Part shown: positions 1-7,502 of the stretch, one piece after another | How positions within the stretch are numbered: position 1 is the stretch's first letter | Layout: each line of letters starts with the position of its first letter | Origin: Cytobacillus pseudoceanisediminis | GTDB lineage: Bacteria > Bacillota > Bacilli > Bacillales > Cytobacillaceae | Direction: 5' to 3' | Length of the DNA: 64,000 nt | Assembly: GCF_023516215.1 (NCBI RefSeq) | Contig: NZ_CP097349.1 | Location: forward strand, 2,666,001-2,730,000 | Position numbers and translations under genes: made by a program | Notes under the pieces: model-generated | What the model was told of the DNA's origin: nothing | Database searches by the model: none | Seen by the model: the letters and a program-made list of their open reading frames with translations, nothing else

Positions 1-2
1 AT

Positions 3-590
3 CATAATTGGGGAGTTTATCATACACCTCTGCAAATGGACGTTGCAAAGGAAATTGTAGAAGCCGTTAATAGCTATACAGTGCATAATATTGTAGCAGA
101 AGTTATAGATGATGTTTACCTGCATTACCATGATGAAAAGCTTCTGGATATCTTCGGTTTTGGCGATCCCAAAATTACGACTGGAGATTTACGCAATTAT
201 CTTAATGATAATCCGACAAGCATGCTGATCCACACAGATGAAGAACATGTAAAAACAATTAGAGCCCATCTTTCCGAAGTCCATGCCGAAGTGATTGATC
301 ACCGTCGCTGGGCGGCTCCATGGCATGTCATTGAAATCGTAAAAACAGGGCTGAATAAAGCTGTTGGCCTCCAAAAAGCAGCTGATTACTTCCAAATACC
401 GCCTGAGCGGATCATAGCTTTCGGTGATGAAGACAATGATCTTGAAATGCTTGAATATGCAGGCTACGGGATTGCCATGGGCAATGCTATTGACCAGGTG
501 AAAAATATTGCCAATGAAGTCACCTTAACCAACGAGGAGGATGGAATCGGAATCTATTTAAATGAATTATTAAACCTTAAAGCACTATAA
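3..590 (+). CDS. yitU: Cof-type HAD hydrolase (YitU-like), 5' end outside window
   Basis: C-terminal part of a HAD-IIB (Cof) sugar-phosphate or flavin-phosphate phosphatase. The open frame runs unbroken to the window edge, so the true start lies upstream; the first in-frame ATG (base 36) is internal. Residues read HNWGVYHTPLQ and then the cap domain. The C-terminal motif FGDEDNDLEMLEYAG is the metal-binding GD-x-x-ND motif IV of the family, followed by the usual GYGIAMGNA segment. The catalytic N-terminal DxD lies off the window. Position next to the yizC, ipi, yitT and yitS homologues matches B. subtilis yitU. The substrate cannot be told from the sequence. Confidence 0.85.
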   Translation, partial: HNWGVYHTPLQMDVAKEIVEAVNSYTVHNIVAEVIDDVYLHYHDEKLLDIFGFGDPKITTGDLRNYLNDNPTSMLIHTDEEHVKTIRAHLSEVHAEVIDHRRWAAPWHVIEIVKTGLNKAVGLQKAADYFQIPPERIIAFGDEDNDLEMLEYAGYGIAMGNAIDQVKNIANEVTLTNEEDGIGIYLNELLNLKAL

Positions 591-718
591 GCAAATGACC
601 AAAAGAAATTTAATGGCAACCAGTCCTTTAAATTCCCTTTTTAAATCATTCCTATAGAGCATACTAAAGGATGGAGCAGCACAATGCTGCTTTAAACTCT
701 TTCATGGAGGGGATTCGA

Positions 719-871
719 ATGGGTAAACGTAATAAATCAAAACGCTTCGTACAACAGGGTGTTGATACTGTTAGTAAGCATGATGAACGTATCCCGTACC
801 ACATGACCTATGCAGAGGCGGAAGCCCAAAAATTAGCTAATGTGAAAGAATCATCCCTCGGAGGAATATAA
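719..871 (+). CDS. Small basic protein, unknown function (50 aa)
   Basis: Short, lysine/arginine-rich protein beginning MGKRNKSKRFVQQGVD. The start is set by a strong ribosome site (GGAGGGG) seven bases upstream of ATG 719; an open frame extends further upstream to 671 but lacks such a site. It lies between the HAD phosphatase gene and the DUF3813-type gene and is only two bases from the latter, so the two are probably cotranscribed. The N-terminal basic patch is reminiscent of small spore or stress proteins of bacilli, but I do not recognise the family and assign no function. Confidence 0.6.
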   Translation: MGKRNKSKRFVQQGVDTVSKHDERIPYHMTYAEAEAQKLANVKESSLGGI

Positions 872-873
872 CG

Positions 874-1059
874 ATGGGAAACAGATTATTTCAGGAAGCC
901 AGAAAATATGTGGAAATAGCTAAAAGTTCTGCAGGCGAAGAAACTGTTTCCCGTGCGAAAAATGCTTTAAGTTCCGCGTTTGCCAATTCCACGGCGGCTG
1001 AACAGGCACAGCTGCGGGAGATGCAGCAGGAGCTTGAGCAATATTCGCAGAATCGCTAA
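874..1059 (+). CDS. yizC: DUF3813-like small protein (YizC-like)
   Basis: 61-residue, soluble, mostly helical protein with alternating Ala/Glu/Gln stretches (EARKYVEIAKSS, AKNALSSAF, LREMQQELEQYSQ). Length and composition resemble the DUF3813 small proteins of Bacillus, and its place between the yitU-like and ipi-like genes is that of yizC in B. subtilis. A GGAGGAATATAACG ribosome site precedes ATG 874 and overlaps the end of the previous gene, so translation may be coupled. Function is unknown. The gene ends at the foot of a strong hairpin that serves as terminator. Confidence 0.6.
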   Translation: MGNRLFQEARKYVEIAKSSAGEETVSRAKNALSSAFANSTAAEQAQLREMQQELEQYSQNR

Positions 1060-1096
1060 AAGAAGCTGGCAGCCTCGATGGCTGCCAGCTTCTTTT
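1058..1096. terminator. Bidirectional rho-independent terminator
   Basis: A perfect 17-bp stem (bases 1058-1074 with 1080-1096) closes on a 5-base loop, with A-run and T-run at the two feet. It ends the yizC-side transcript on the plus strand and the BsuPI-type gene on the minus strand, whose stop codon lies inside the stem. Confidence 0.9.
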
Positions 1097-1850
1097 ACCT
1101 CCTTTCCAGGATAACAGGAAAGGGATTTATAATATGTCCGTCATTATGGCTTTTTTCATATAAATGCAAAATCACTGATCCGTTTTCAGGCAATTTATCA
1201 GCAGGAATGCTTACTTTTATATTATAGTTCTCCCAGTTATTTGAAAGAGCTGATACTCCCTTTTCAGGCAGCAGTTCATTATGGCCATCTTCAACTGTAT
1301 ACCATAGCTTTCCGTTTTTTGGACGCCCTTCAATTGATACTGAATATAAGCCATTCTCTCCAGTAACCTTAACATGGCGAAAGGCAGGATTTTGTCCTGG
1401 GATATAGACAGAGGCTTCTGATTCCGCTTTGGTCTCCAGTTCTTTGCCATTTAAGTTTGATGCCAAAAGCCTGGCTTTTACAATGTACTCCCCTTCCTTT
1501 ACTCTTTTGCCATTGTGCCGATAATCCCACTGCTCTTTCCACACCTTGAATTCATCCGGTTTGACGGCAATGGTCTGTATAGCTTGTAAAAATGCTTTAC
1601 CTTCTGAAGAGGAATATACCATTTCGCCATTTTGATTTAATATATTTACTTCGTAAAATTGGGAAGTCCTAAACTCAAAGCTTAGCGGGTAATTGGCAGT
1701 ATTCCTCAGAAGCAATTCTATCTCCATTGTTTCCGTTCCTGCTTGAGGCATTACTTTAAAATCAAATGGCATTTCCTTTTTAGAAGCTTCAAAACTTTGC
1801 AAAGGCATAGTGAAGATAATCAGAGCAGCAGCAGTCAAAAGCCGAAGCAT
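1095..1850 (-). CDS. ipi: Exported BsuPI-domain protein (Ipi-like, two-domain)
   Basis: 251 residues. Residues 1-22 form a hydrophobic signal-like segment (LLTAAALIIFTMPLQS). Residues about 25-130 match the BsuPI fold of the B. subtilis intracellular proteinase inhibitor: ELLLRNTANYPLSFEF, then a KVWKEQWDYR-type strand near residue 110. Residues about 155-251 form a second beta-rich domain ending LHLYEKSHNDGHIINPF, which resembles Gmad2-type Ig-like domains of spore proteins (tentative). B. subtilis Ipi is about 119 residues and cytoplasmic, so this version is roughly double length and probably exported. It sits between yizC-like and yitT genes as in B. subtilis. RBS GGAGGGATGAAGG precedes ATG 1850. 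Protease inhibition is inferred from the family only. Confidence 0.75.
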   Translation of the reverse strand: MLRLLTAAALIIFTMPLQSFEASKKEMPFDFKVMPQAGTETMEIELLLRNTANYPLSFEFRTSQFYEVNILNQNGEMVYSSSEGKAFLQAIQTIAVKPDEFKVWKEQWDYRHNGKRVKEGEYIVKARLLASNLNGKELETKAESEASVYIPGQNPAFRHVKVTGENGLYSVSIEGRPKNGKLWYTVEDGHNELLPEKGVSALSNNWENYNIKVSIPADKLPENGSVILHLYEKSHNDGHIINPFPVILERR

Positions 1851-1869
1851 CCTTCATCCCTCCATTCAT

Positions 1870-2697
1870 TTAATCCCTGCGGAAGAAACCATAAACACCA
1901 GCGGTTTGGACAATATTTGTAAAGGCATTCGGATCTACTTCTTTAATAATTCTTTCAAGGTCGAATAACTCATAACGGGTGATGACAATCATCATCATTT
2001 CCTTGTTTTCATTTGTAAAAGCCCCTTTGCCGGAATGGTTGTAATTCCCCTGACCAGATGGTCATGGATGGCTTTTTTCATTTCTTCCGATTTTTTCGTT
2101 ATAATTAATGCTGTCAGTTTCTCATGTCTTGTATGAATGGCATCAATGACCCTGGTTGAGGCATAAAGGGTAACAAGAGTGTATAAAGCTTTTTCCCATC
2201 CATACAAAAAGCCAGCTGTTATTATAATAATGGCGTTAAGTGTGAAAAAATATGTACCGACAGGCTTGTCTTTCATTCGGGACAATACCATTGCGATGAT
2301 ATCCATTCCTCCTGTGGAAGCCCCCATTTCAGTGTTATCCCTACGCCAACAGCCGCAATCACACCTCCAAAAACGGCATTAAGCAAAATATCTTTTGAAA
2401 CATGAATTACCGGTATGATTTCCAAGAAAAATGACATTAAGAATACGCTTAGAAAACTGTAAATAGTAAAAGACCTTCCAACCTTCTTCCAGGCTAAAAT
2501 GGTTACAGGAATATTTAGAATGAACAGCAGAATTCCTGTTGATCCAAAATCCCCAAGAATGCTTGATAATAGCTGTGCCACACCTGTAAAACCGCTCGCA
2601 TATACATTGGCAGGTATCAGAAAAAATTCATCGCAATTGCGTTCAATATCGCGCCAATCAAAACAATAAATACTTTCTTAGTTTCTAACCAAACCAT
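1870..2697 (-). CDS. yitT: YitT-family membrane protein, three frameshifts
   Basis: Reads as a single YitT gene (DUF161 membrane part plus DUF2179 soluble tail, about 276 residues) once three single bases are restored. The breaks are at A6 2621-2626, at 2321-2329, and at C4 2022-2025 (plus-strand bases). The restored protein starts MVWLETKKVFIVLIGAIL, has five or six membrane segments, a GASTGGMDII motif, and ends in a soluble domain with ITRYELFDLERIIKEVD. The start is ATG 2697 after a GGGGG-rich ribosome site. YitT proteins are integral membrane proteins of unknown transport role. Each break lies in a short homopolymer and lacks one base, so sequence error is likelier than true decay, although three hits in one gene leave a pseudogene possible. 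Confidence 0.8.
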
Positions 2698-2740
2698 TTT
2701 TTACCCCCTGAATTTTTTTATTATTTTCTTTACCCAGTAA

Positions 2741-2972
2741 AGTGAATCTTCAATCAGCGGGGGATTTTTCCCCGCTGATTGTTAGTTGAGGCACACAGCA
2801 CAAGGAAGGCTTCGTCAGCATAATCATCAACCAAAAGCTGCAGCTTATGGGAGGAAGCGGGTCACAAAGACGTTTTCACAGCATACGGGCAGTTTGCCCC
2901 CGCTTATATCCCCTTCTATTCCTTTGATTCTGAAAGTAAGAGTCTTACTGCCCGTTGGACTTGCGAAAAGTG
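2741..2972. repeat. Dispersed intergenic repeat family A, copy 1
   Basis: Fills most of the 356-base gap between the divergent yitT and degV genes. It begins GTAAAGTGAATCTTCAATCAG and contains a perfect hairpin (AATCAGCGGGGA with its complement, 2753-2780), followed by TTAGTTGA. After about 80 further bases comes a second long-range stem, ACGGGCAGT (2885-2893) with ACTGCCCGT (2947-2955). The second copy at 7319-7464 shares these blocks in the same order. No credible gene is present here. Confidence 0.7.
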
Positions 2973-3053
2973 TCATTTTCAACACAATTCATTGTTTTTT
3001 CTCCTTGATTTCTATAAACTTAATTCATATAGTTTGAAAGCAGGTGAAAGAAA

Positions 3054-3908
3054 ATGTCAGTAAAAATTTTAGCTGACAGTGCGTGTGATCTGCCGCTAAG
3101 CTTTTATGAAGAAAATGGCGTCACACTTTTCCCATTAAAGGTTCAACTGAATGATACAGAATATGAAGATTTAGTCACCATAGAACCTAAGGATGTTTAT
3201 GATGCTATCCGTGAGGGCCAGGTGCCTAAAACATCTCAGGTATCCCCTCTCCATTTTGAGGAAACGTTCATGAAGATGGCAGAACAAAATGAAGACGGCA
3301 TTTATGTTTCTTTTTCCTCCGGACTCTCAGGTACATACCAGACCGCTGTAATGATTTTGGAGCAAGTAAAAGAGAAATACCCGGATTTCAAATTATCCAT
3401 TATCGATTCTAAGGCGGCTTCATTGGGATATGGATTAATCGTTAAGGCAGCGGCTGCTAACGCACAATCAGGCGCATCCAAGGAAGACATACAGCAAGAT
3501 ATCGAACTTCGATGCCGGCACCTCGAGAGTTTATTCACTGTAAATGATCTCGAATACCTGGCAAAAGGCGGCCGTGTTTCTAAAGCTTCCGCATTTCTAG
3601 GCGGACTTTTGAACATTAAACCTCTGCTAACTGTAGAAGATGGCAAACTTGTACCGATTGAGAAACTGCGCGGCAAGAAAAAGCTTCTTCGCCGCATCAT
3701 TGAGCTGATGAAAGAAAATGGGACTTCGTTTGAGAATCAGACGGTCGGCATCAGCCATGCTGATGATGAAGACACAGCTCTTGAAATGCAAAAATTAATC
3801 CTGGAAGAGCTAAAAGCCAAAGAAGTCTATATTACATCCATAGGCTCTGCAATCGGGTCCCATACGGGTCCAGGAACAATTGCGATTTTCTACCAAAAGC
3901 AAATATAA
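3054..3908 (+). CDS. yitS: DegV family fatty-acid-binding protein (YitS-like)
   Basis: 284 residues, full family length. DegV/FakB proteins bind a fatty acid and present it to the FakA kinase. Seen here: N-terminal ILADSACDLP, the ligand-site stretch PKTSQVSP (about residues 61-68), SFSSGLSGTYQ (about 84-94), IDSKAASLGYG, and the C-terminal IGSHTGPGTIAIFY typical of the family. The Ser/Thr residues that hold the carboxylate are present. RBS AGGTGAAAG precedes ATG 3054. It lies divergent from yitT as the yitS counterpart. Which fatty acid is bound cannot be told. Confidence 0.9.
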   Translation: MSVKILADSACDLPLSFYEENGVTLFPLKVQLNDTEYEDLVTIEPKDVYDAIREGQVPKTSQVSPLHFEETFMKMAEQNEDGIYVSFSSGLSGTYQTAVMILEQVKEKYPDFKLSIIDSKAASLGYGLIVKAAAANAQSGASKEDIQQDIELRCRHLESLFTVNDLEYLAKGGRVSKASAFLGGLLNIKPLLTVEDGKLVPIEKLRGKKKLLRRIIELMKENGTSFENQTVGISHADDEDTALEMQKLILEELKAKEVYITSIGSAIGSHTGPGTIAIFYQKQI

Positions 3909-4014
3909 ACCTAGTGAAGAATACATACTCCATTTCATTCTGACAGACAATATGATTGTACTTCAGTAATATTCTGAAGGATAAACCTCTCAGTATGAAA
4001 GGAGTATTATTATT

Positions 4015-4146
4015 ATGCCGCATACTTCCGATAATGATAAAAAAGCAAAAGACAATAATGCGCTTCTTCACGAAAAAAATATGATGCGCGAGAAAAACCG
4101 CAAAGCCGGGAAAAACCAATATTCCAAAAAGACAGATCATCTATAA
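4015..4146 (+). CDS. DUF3941-like tiny protein (43 aa)
   Basis: 43-residue, highly charged protein beginning MPHTSDNDKKAKDNNALLHE and ending YSKKTDHL, preceded by the ribosome site AAAGGAG eight bases upstream and followed at once by a terminator. The composition (Lys/Asn/Arg-rich, MMREKNRKAGK core) matches the small DUF3941 proteins of Bacillaceae as I recall them. It has no membrane segment or cysteine. Function is unknown. Confidence 0.6.
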   Translation: MPHTSDNDKKAKDNNALLHEKNMMREKNRKAGKNQYSKKTDHL

Positions 4147-4150
4147 TAAT

Positions 4151-4181
4151 AAAACGGGCAAGCATTGGCTTGTCCGTTTTT
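4151..4181 (+). terminator. Rho-independent terminator
   Basis: A 13-bp stem (4151-4163 with 4168-4180, one G-T pair) with a 4-base loop and a T-run directly follows the stop of the 43-residue gene. The A-run on its left side lets it also act on the opposing cvfB transcript. Confidence 0.85.
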
Positions 4182-4191
4182 AGATTGTGAA

Positions 4192-5055
4192 TTAGTCTTT
4201 CTTTATATATGTCCATCCATCTTCCTGATAAACCTTGCCTTCCTTCATAAGCCTTCCCAAAGCCCTTTTAAAAGAAGCTTTGCTTAGCTGAAAACGATCC
4301 TGTATATCTTCTGGCGCGCTTTTATCGCCAAATGGCATCGCACCATTGCGGCTTTCAAGATAAGATAGGATTTTTTCGGAATCATCGTCCAATACCTCAT
4401 GTTTTCTGGGTATAAGGGAAACATTCACTGTTCCGTCCTCTTTCACATCAACAATCCGTCCCTCAACTTTTTCGCCAAGACGGGGCTCCCTTTTGCGCTG
4501 GGATTCATGGATAAAGCCTTTAAAGCCCTCAGCTGTAAAAATCCAGCTCCCAACCTTTGCAGTTCTATATATATGTCCGTGAATATTCTTATTAAAATCA
4601 CTTTTGGCTGCCTTTATTGAAATATCTGTAATGACAGGATCAGTAGCCATTTTTACATAAATTCTGTTATTCTTATTCACCCGGAGTGTAATGTATAACC
4701 TATCCCCTTCAATCGGCCAGACGGCTTCATGTACAGGCAAATCTTCCTCACCGAGGAGCATGTCCTTCTGAATGCCGATGTTGATAAATACACCGATGCC
4801 GGGCTTTACATCACTTACATGCGCCCATCCATATGTACCAGCCTGAACTTCCGGAATCACAGTTGTTGCTGCAATTCTTCCCTGCGAGTCCATATAAAGA
4901 AAAGCCTCGACTTCCTGTCCTTCCTCCAGCTTTTCATCTGTCTCGTTCTGATGAAGAAGAACATCTTCCTCTCCATCCGTCAAAAAATAGCCAAAAGCCG
5001 CTTCCCTTGAAACAATCAGTTTAGCAGCACGGCCTAAATTCTCTTCTAAAGCCAT
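4192..5055 (-). CDS. cvfB: CvfB/YitL-type S1-domain RNA-binding protein
   Basis: 287 residues with serial S1-like beta-barrels and a C-terminal winged-helix, the layout of conserved virulence factor B (CvfB, B. subtilis YitL). Visible landmarks: VSREAAFGYFL near the N-terminus, the second S1 repeat GVFINIGIQKDMLL, a third around GFIHESQRKREPRLGEKVEGRIV, and the C-terminal helix-turn-helix FQLSKASFKRALGRLMKEGKV. CvfB proteins bind RNA and modulate gene expression. RBS AAGGAGGAAAAGGG precedes ATG 5055. It lies divergent from the yajQ-like gene, as in B. subtilis (yitL-yitK). Confidence 0.88.
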   Translation of the reverse strand: MALEENLGRAAKLIVSREAAFGYFLTDGEEDVLLHQNETDEKLEEGQEVEAFLYMDSQGRIAATTVIPEVQAGTYGWAHVSDVKPGIGVFINIGIQKDMLLGEEDLPVHEAVWPIEGDRLYITLRVNKNNRIYVKMATDPVITDISIKAAKSDFNKNIHGHIYRTAKVGSWIFTAEGFKGFIHESQRKREPRLGEKVEGRIVDVKEDGTVNVSLIPRKHEVLDDDSEKILSYLESRNGAMPFGDKSAPEDIQDRFQLSKASFKRALGRLMKEGKVYQEDGWTYIKKD

Positions 5056-5213
5056 CCCTTTTCCTCCTTCTTAGTTTCCAGTAAACAAATATTCATTATA
5101 TTAAATCTTTCCCAATTAAGATCACATAACTCCTAAAGTTGTTTGAACTGCTATATTTTACTATAATAAGGACAAGAAGTGAAACTTAAAATGTTATCTC
5201 CAAGGAGGCTGTC

Positions 5214-5705
5214 ATGTCTAAAGAAAGCTCATTTGATATTGTATCCAAAGTTGACTTTTCTGAAGTAACCAATGCCATCAATATTGCCATGAAGGAAATC
5301 TCCACCCGTTATGACTTTAAAGGCAGCAAAAGTGATATAAAGCTCGATAAAGAAGAGCTCGTGCTTCTATCTGATGATGAATTTAAAATGGAACAGCTTA
5401 AAGATGTTTTATTGAGTAAATTGATAAAAAGGGGCATACCTGTAAAAAATCTTGATTACAGCAAGATTGAGGGGGCATCAGGCGGAACTGTACGCCAAAG
5501 AGCAAAGCTTGTCCAGGGAATTGATAAAGACAATGCCAAGAAGATCAATACCCTTATTAAAAACAGCGGTTTAAAGGTGAAGAGCCAGGTTCAGGATGAT
5601 CAGGTCCGAGTAACCGGCAAAAACCGCGATGACCTGCAGAAGATTATTGCTGCTGTTAAAGAGGCAGATTTGACTGTTGATGTTCAATTCGTAAATTATC
5701 GGTAA
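5214..5705 (+). CDS. yitK: YajQ family nucleotide-binding protein (YitK)
   Basis: 163 residues, exactly family length. The YajQ signature [18 protein letters not shown] is at the N-terminus, with [13 protein letters not shown] (about residues 30-42) and the C-terminal [20 protein letters not shown]. The family forms two ferredoxin-like domains that bind nucleic acid or nucleotides; some members (Xanthomonas) bind cyclic di-GMP. RBS AAGGAGG sits eight bases before ATG 5214. Whether this protein responds to cyclic di-GMP is unknown. Confidence 0.93.
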   Translation: MSKESSFDIVSKVDFSEVTNAINIAMKEISTRYDFKGSKSDIKLDKEELVLLSDDEFKMEQLKDVLLSKLIKRGIPVKNLDYSKIEGASGGTVRQRAKLVQGIDKDNAKKINTLIKNSGLKVKSQVQDDQVRVTGKNRDDLQKIIAAVKEADLTVDVQFVNYR

Positions 5706-5709
5706 TTTT

Positions 5710-5738
5710 AAGCAAACGGAGAAAATCCGTTTGCTTTT
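5710..5738 (+). terminator. Rho-independent terminator after yitK
   Basis: An 11-bp perfect stem AAGCAAACGGA (5710-5720) with TCCGTTTGCTT (5726-5736) and a T-rich tail immediately follows the yajQ-like stop codon. Confidence 0.88.
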
Positions 5739-5824
5739 ATAATTTTTCAGAAAAACCAGCTTGCTTTAAATGAATTTATTTGCTGATTTTTTAATTTTCA
5801 CCGTTTGAGAAAGAATGCTAAGGG

Positions 5825-6343
5825 TTATTTTACAAATTTATACATCATTAATTCATCTGCATAAGACCCATCGCTTCTTTTAATATGTTTAATTTTGCGT
5901 CCTTCCTCCTGAAATCCAAATCGCTTGTACAGATGGATTGCTCTTTGGTTATACGAAAAGACTTCCAGGCATACTTTTTCAAGACCCGGTTCTTCTTGCG
6001 CCCACTTCAAAAATTGCTCCATCATTTTGCTTCCCAGTCCCTGGTTACAATGCTTCTTCTGTATTGTAATCCCGAAATACCCCAGATGGTTTACCTTTTT
6101 GCTTTTTGAACGCCGAAAGTTCAGCATTCCAATCACTTCATTGTCAACTTCCGCTAATAAAATAAGATCTCCAGTTCTAATGCTCTGCTCAAGCCACGCT
6201 TCCTCTTCTTCAATTGTTAAATTAAACTCATCCGCCTCAGTCATTAAAAAATCAGTTTCTCCAAAAGCTTTCCGGCAATGCGCCAAAATGGCTTCTGCAT
6301 CACTTTTGTCAGCTGATCGAATCTGCAAATCCTGTTCCCCCAC
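5825..6343 (-). CDS. yitI: GNAT N-acetyltransferase (YitI-like)
   Basis: 172 residues, one GNAT domain. The acetyl-CoA pyrophosphate loop is seen as QKKHCNQGLGSKMM (Q/RxxGxG/A) at about residue 105, followed by KVCLEVFSYNQRAIHLYKRFGF, the classic C-terminal half. The substrate is unknown. Position beside yitK and yitL matches yitI of B. subtilis. The start is uncertain: GTG 6343 has a weak ribosome site, and a TTG five codons in (6328) sits behind a G-rich site. It is divergent from the SDR gene. Confidence 0.85.
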   Translation of the reverse strand: MGEQDLQIRSADKSDAEAILAHCRKAFGETDFLMTEADEFNLTIEEEEAWLEQSIRTGDLILLAEVDNEVIGMLNFRRSKSKKVNHLGYFGITIQKKHCNQGLGSKMMEQFLKWAQEEPGLEKVCLEVFSYNQRAIHLYKRFGFQEEGRKIKHIKRSDGSYADELMMYKFVK

Positions 6344-6448
6344 TCTTTTTTAAATCCATTATATAAGAGAAATGCAAATAATTTCCATGTTTTTTTACCA
6401 TAATAAAATGGAATTAAAAGAGTATTAATGATTTGGAGGGATTTAGTA

Positions 6449-7318
6449 ATGTCTAATACTCAAAACAATCCAAAGGAATTTCCGCCTCAGCATCAGGATC
6501 ATCAGCCCGGCACAGAGGCGCCAATGCAGCCTGAGCCCCAAACTGTTGATCCAAATTATAAAGGGTCCGATAAATTAAAAGGAAAAGTTGTTTTAATAAC
6601 AGGCGGAGACAGCGGCATCGGAAAATCAGCTGCCATTTATTTTGCCAAAGAAGGAGCCAGCGTGGCGATTGTCTATCTGGAAGAACATGAAGACGCAGAA
6701 AAGACTAAAGAGGCCATTCAGGCTGAAGGACAAGACTGTCTGCTGATCTCCGGAGATCTCGGAAGCGAAACATTCTGTAAGGATGCAGTCAGGAAAACAC
6801 TTGATAAATTTGGGCAAATCGATGTACTGGTTAATAATGCAGCCGAGCAGCATCCTCAAAATAGCCTGCTTGATATCACTGCTGAACAGCTTGAAAAAAC
6901 ATTCCGAACAAACATCTTTTCATTCTTCCATCTGACAAAAGCAGTACTTCCTCACCTTAAAAAAGGGAGCTCAATTATCAATACTGCTTCGATAACAGCT
7001 TATGAAGGCAACGAGCAGCTAATCGACTATTCTTCAACAAAAGGAGCGATTGTCTCCTTTACACGCTCATTGGCCAAATCGCTGGCTGGACAGGGAATTC
7101 GCGTAAATGGAGTTGCTCCTGGACCTATTTGGACACCGCTTATTCCATCTACATTCACAGCAGATAAGGTATCAAAATTTGGATCAAATACCCCAATAGG
7201 CAGAGCAGGACAGCCTTATGAATTAGCTCCGGCCTATGTCTATCTTGCCAGTGATGATTCATCTTATGTGAGCGGCCAGATGATTCATGTCAATGGAGGC
7301 ACTATTGTAAACGGGTAG
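6449..7318 (+). CDS. SDR family oxidoreductase (YhdF-like)
   Basis: 289-residue short-chain dehydrogenase with the long N-terminal extension (PPQHQDHQPG) typical of the YhdF/YdaD general-stress subgroup. The NAD(P) motif TGGDSGIGK (about residues 52-60), the NNAAEQHP turn, the catalytic Ser in NTASITAYEG and the YSSTKGA Tyr/Lys pair are all present. ATG 6449 is chosen because TTGGAGGGATT lies just before it; an upstream in-frame ATG at 6428 overlaps that site. The substrate is unknown. The gene is followed by a family A repeat. Confidence 0.88.
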   Translation: MSNTQNNPKEFPPQHQDHQPGTEAPMQPEPQTVDPNYKGSDKLKGKVVLITGGDSGIGKSAAIYFAKEGASVAIVYLEEHEDAEKTKEAIQAEGQDCLLISGDLGSETFCKDAVRKTLDKFGQIDVLVNNAAEQHPQNSLLDITAEQLEKTFRTNIFSFFHLTKAVLPHLKKGSSIINTASITAYEGNEQLIDYSSTKGAIVSFTRSLAKSLAGQGIRVNGVAPGPIWTPLIPSTFTADKVSKFGSNTPIGRAGQPYELAPAYVYLASDDSSYVSGQMIHVNGGTIVNG

Positions 7319-7464
7319 AGTGAAACTTCAATCAGAAAGGGTTCAATTAACCCCTCTGATTGTTAGTTGAACCAATCTGGCTTATACGGGCAGTTTGACT
7401 CCCAATGATCTCTTATGAATCCTCTGAGTCTTCCATTGGAGAGTCTTACTGACCGTTAGACTGC
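7319..7464. repeat. Dispersed intergenic repeat family A, copy 2
   Basis: Starts right at the SDR stop codon. Shared blocks with copy 1: GAGTGAAACTTCAATCAG, CTGATTGTTAGTTGA, TATACGGGCAGTTTG, and GAGTCTTACTGACCGTTAGAC. The first hairpin keeps its pairing although its inner bases differ from copy 1 (AAGGGTT with AACCCCT instead of CGGGGGA with TCCCCG). An additional inner stem CTCCCAATG with CATTGGAG is present here. Confidence 0.72.
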
Positions 7465-7467
7465 GAT

Positions 7468-7502
7468 AAAAAAGGGAAGCCTGCATCAGGCTTCCCTTTT
7501 TT
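7468..7502. terminator. Bidirectional rho-independent terminator
   Basis: A 16-bp perfect stem (7468-7483 with 7487-7502) on a 3-base loop, with A6 and T6 feet. It covers the stop of the LacI-family gene on the minus strand and ends any read-through from the SDR gene on the plus strand. Confidence 0.9.

Noticed and set aside
2741-2972. Riboswitch in the degV leader
   Set aside because: The same structured block occurs after a stop codon at 7319, with no downstream gene to regulate in the right orientation, so a dispersed repeat is more likely.
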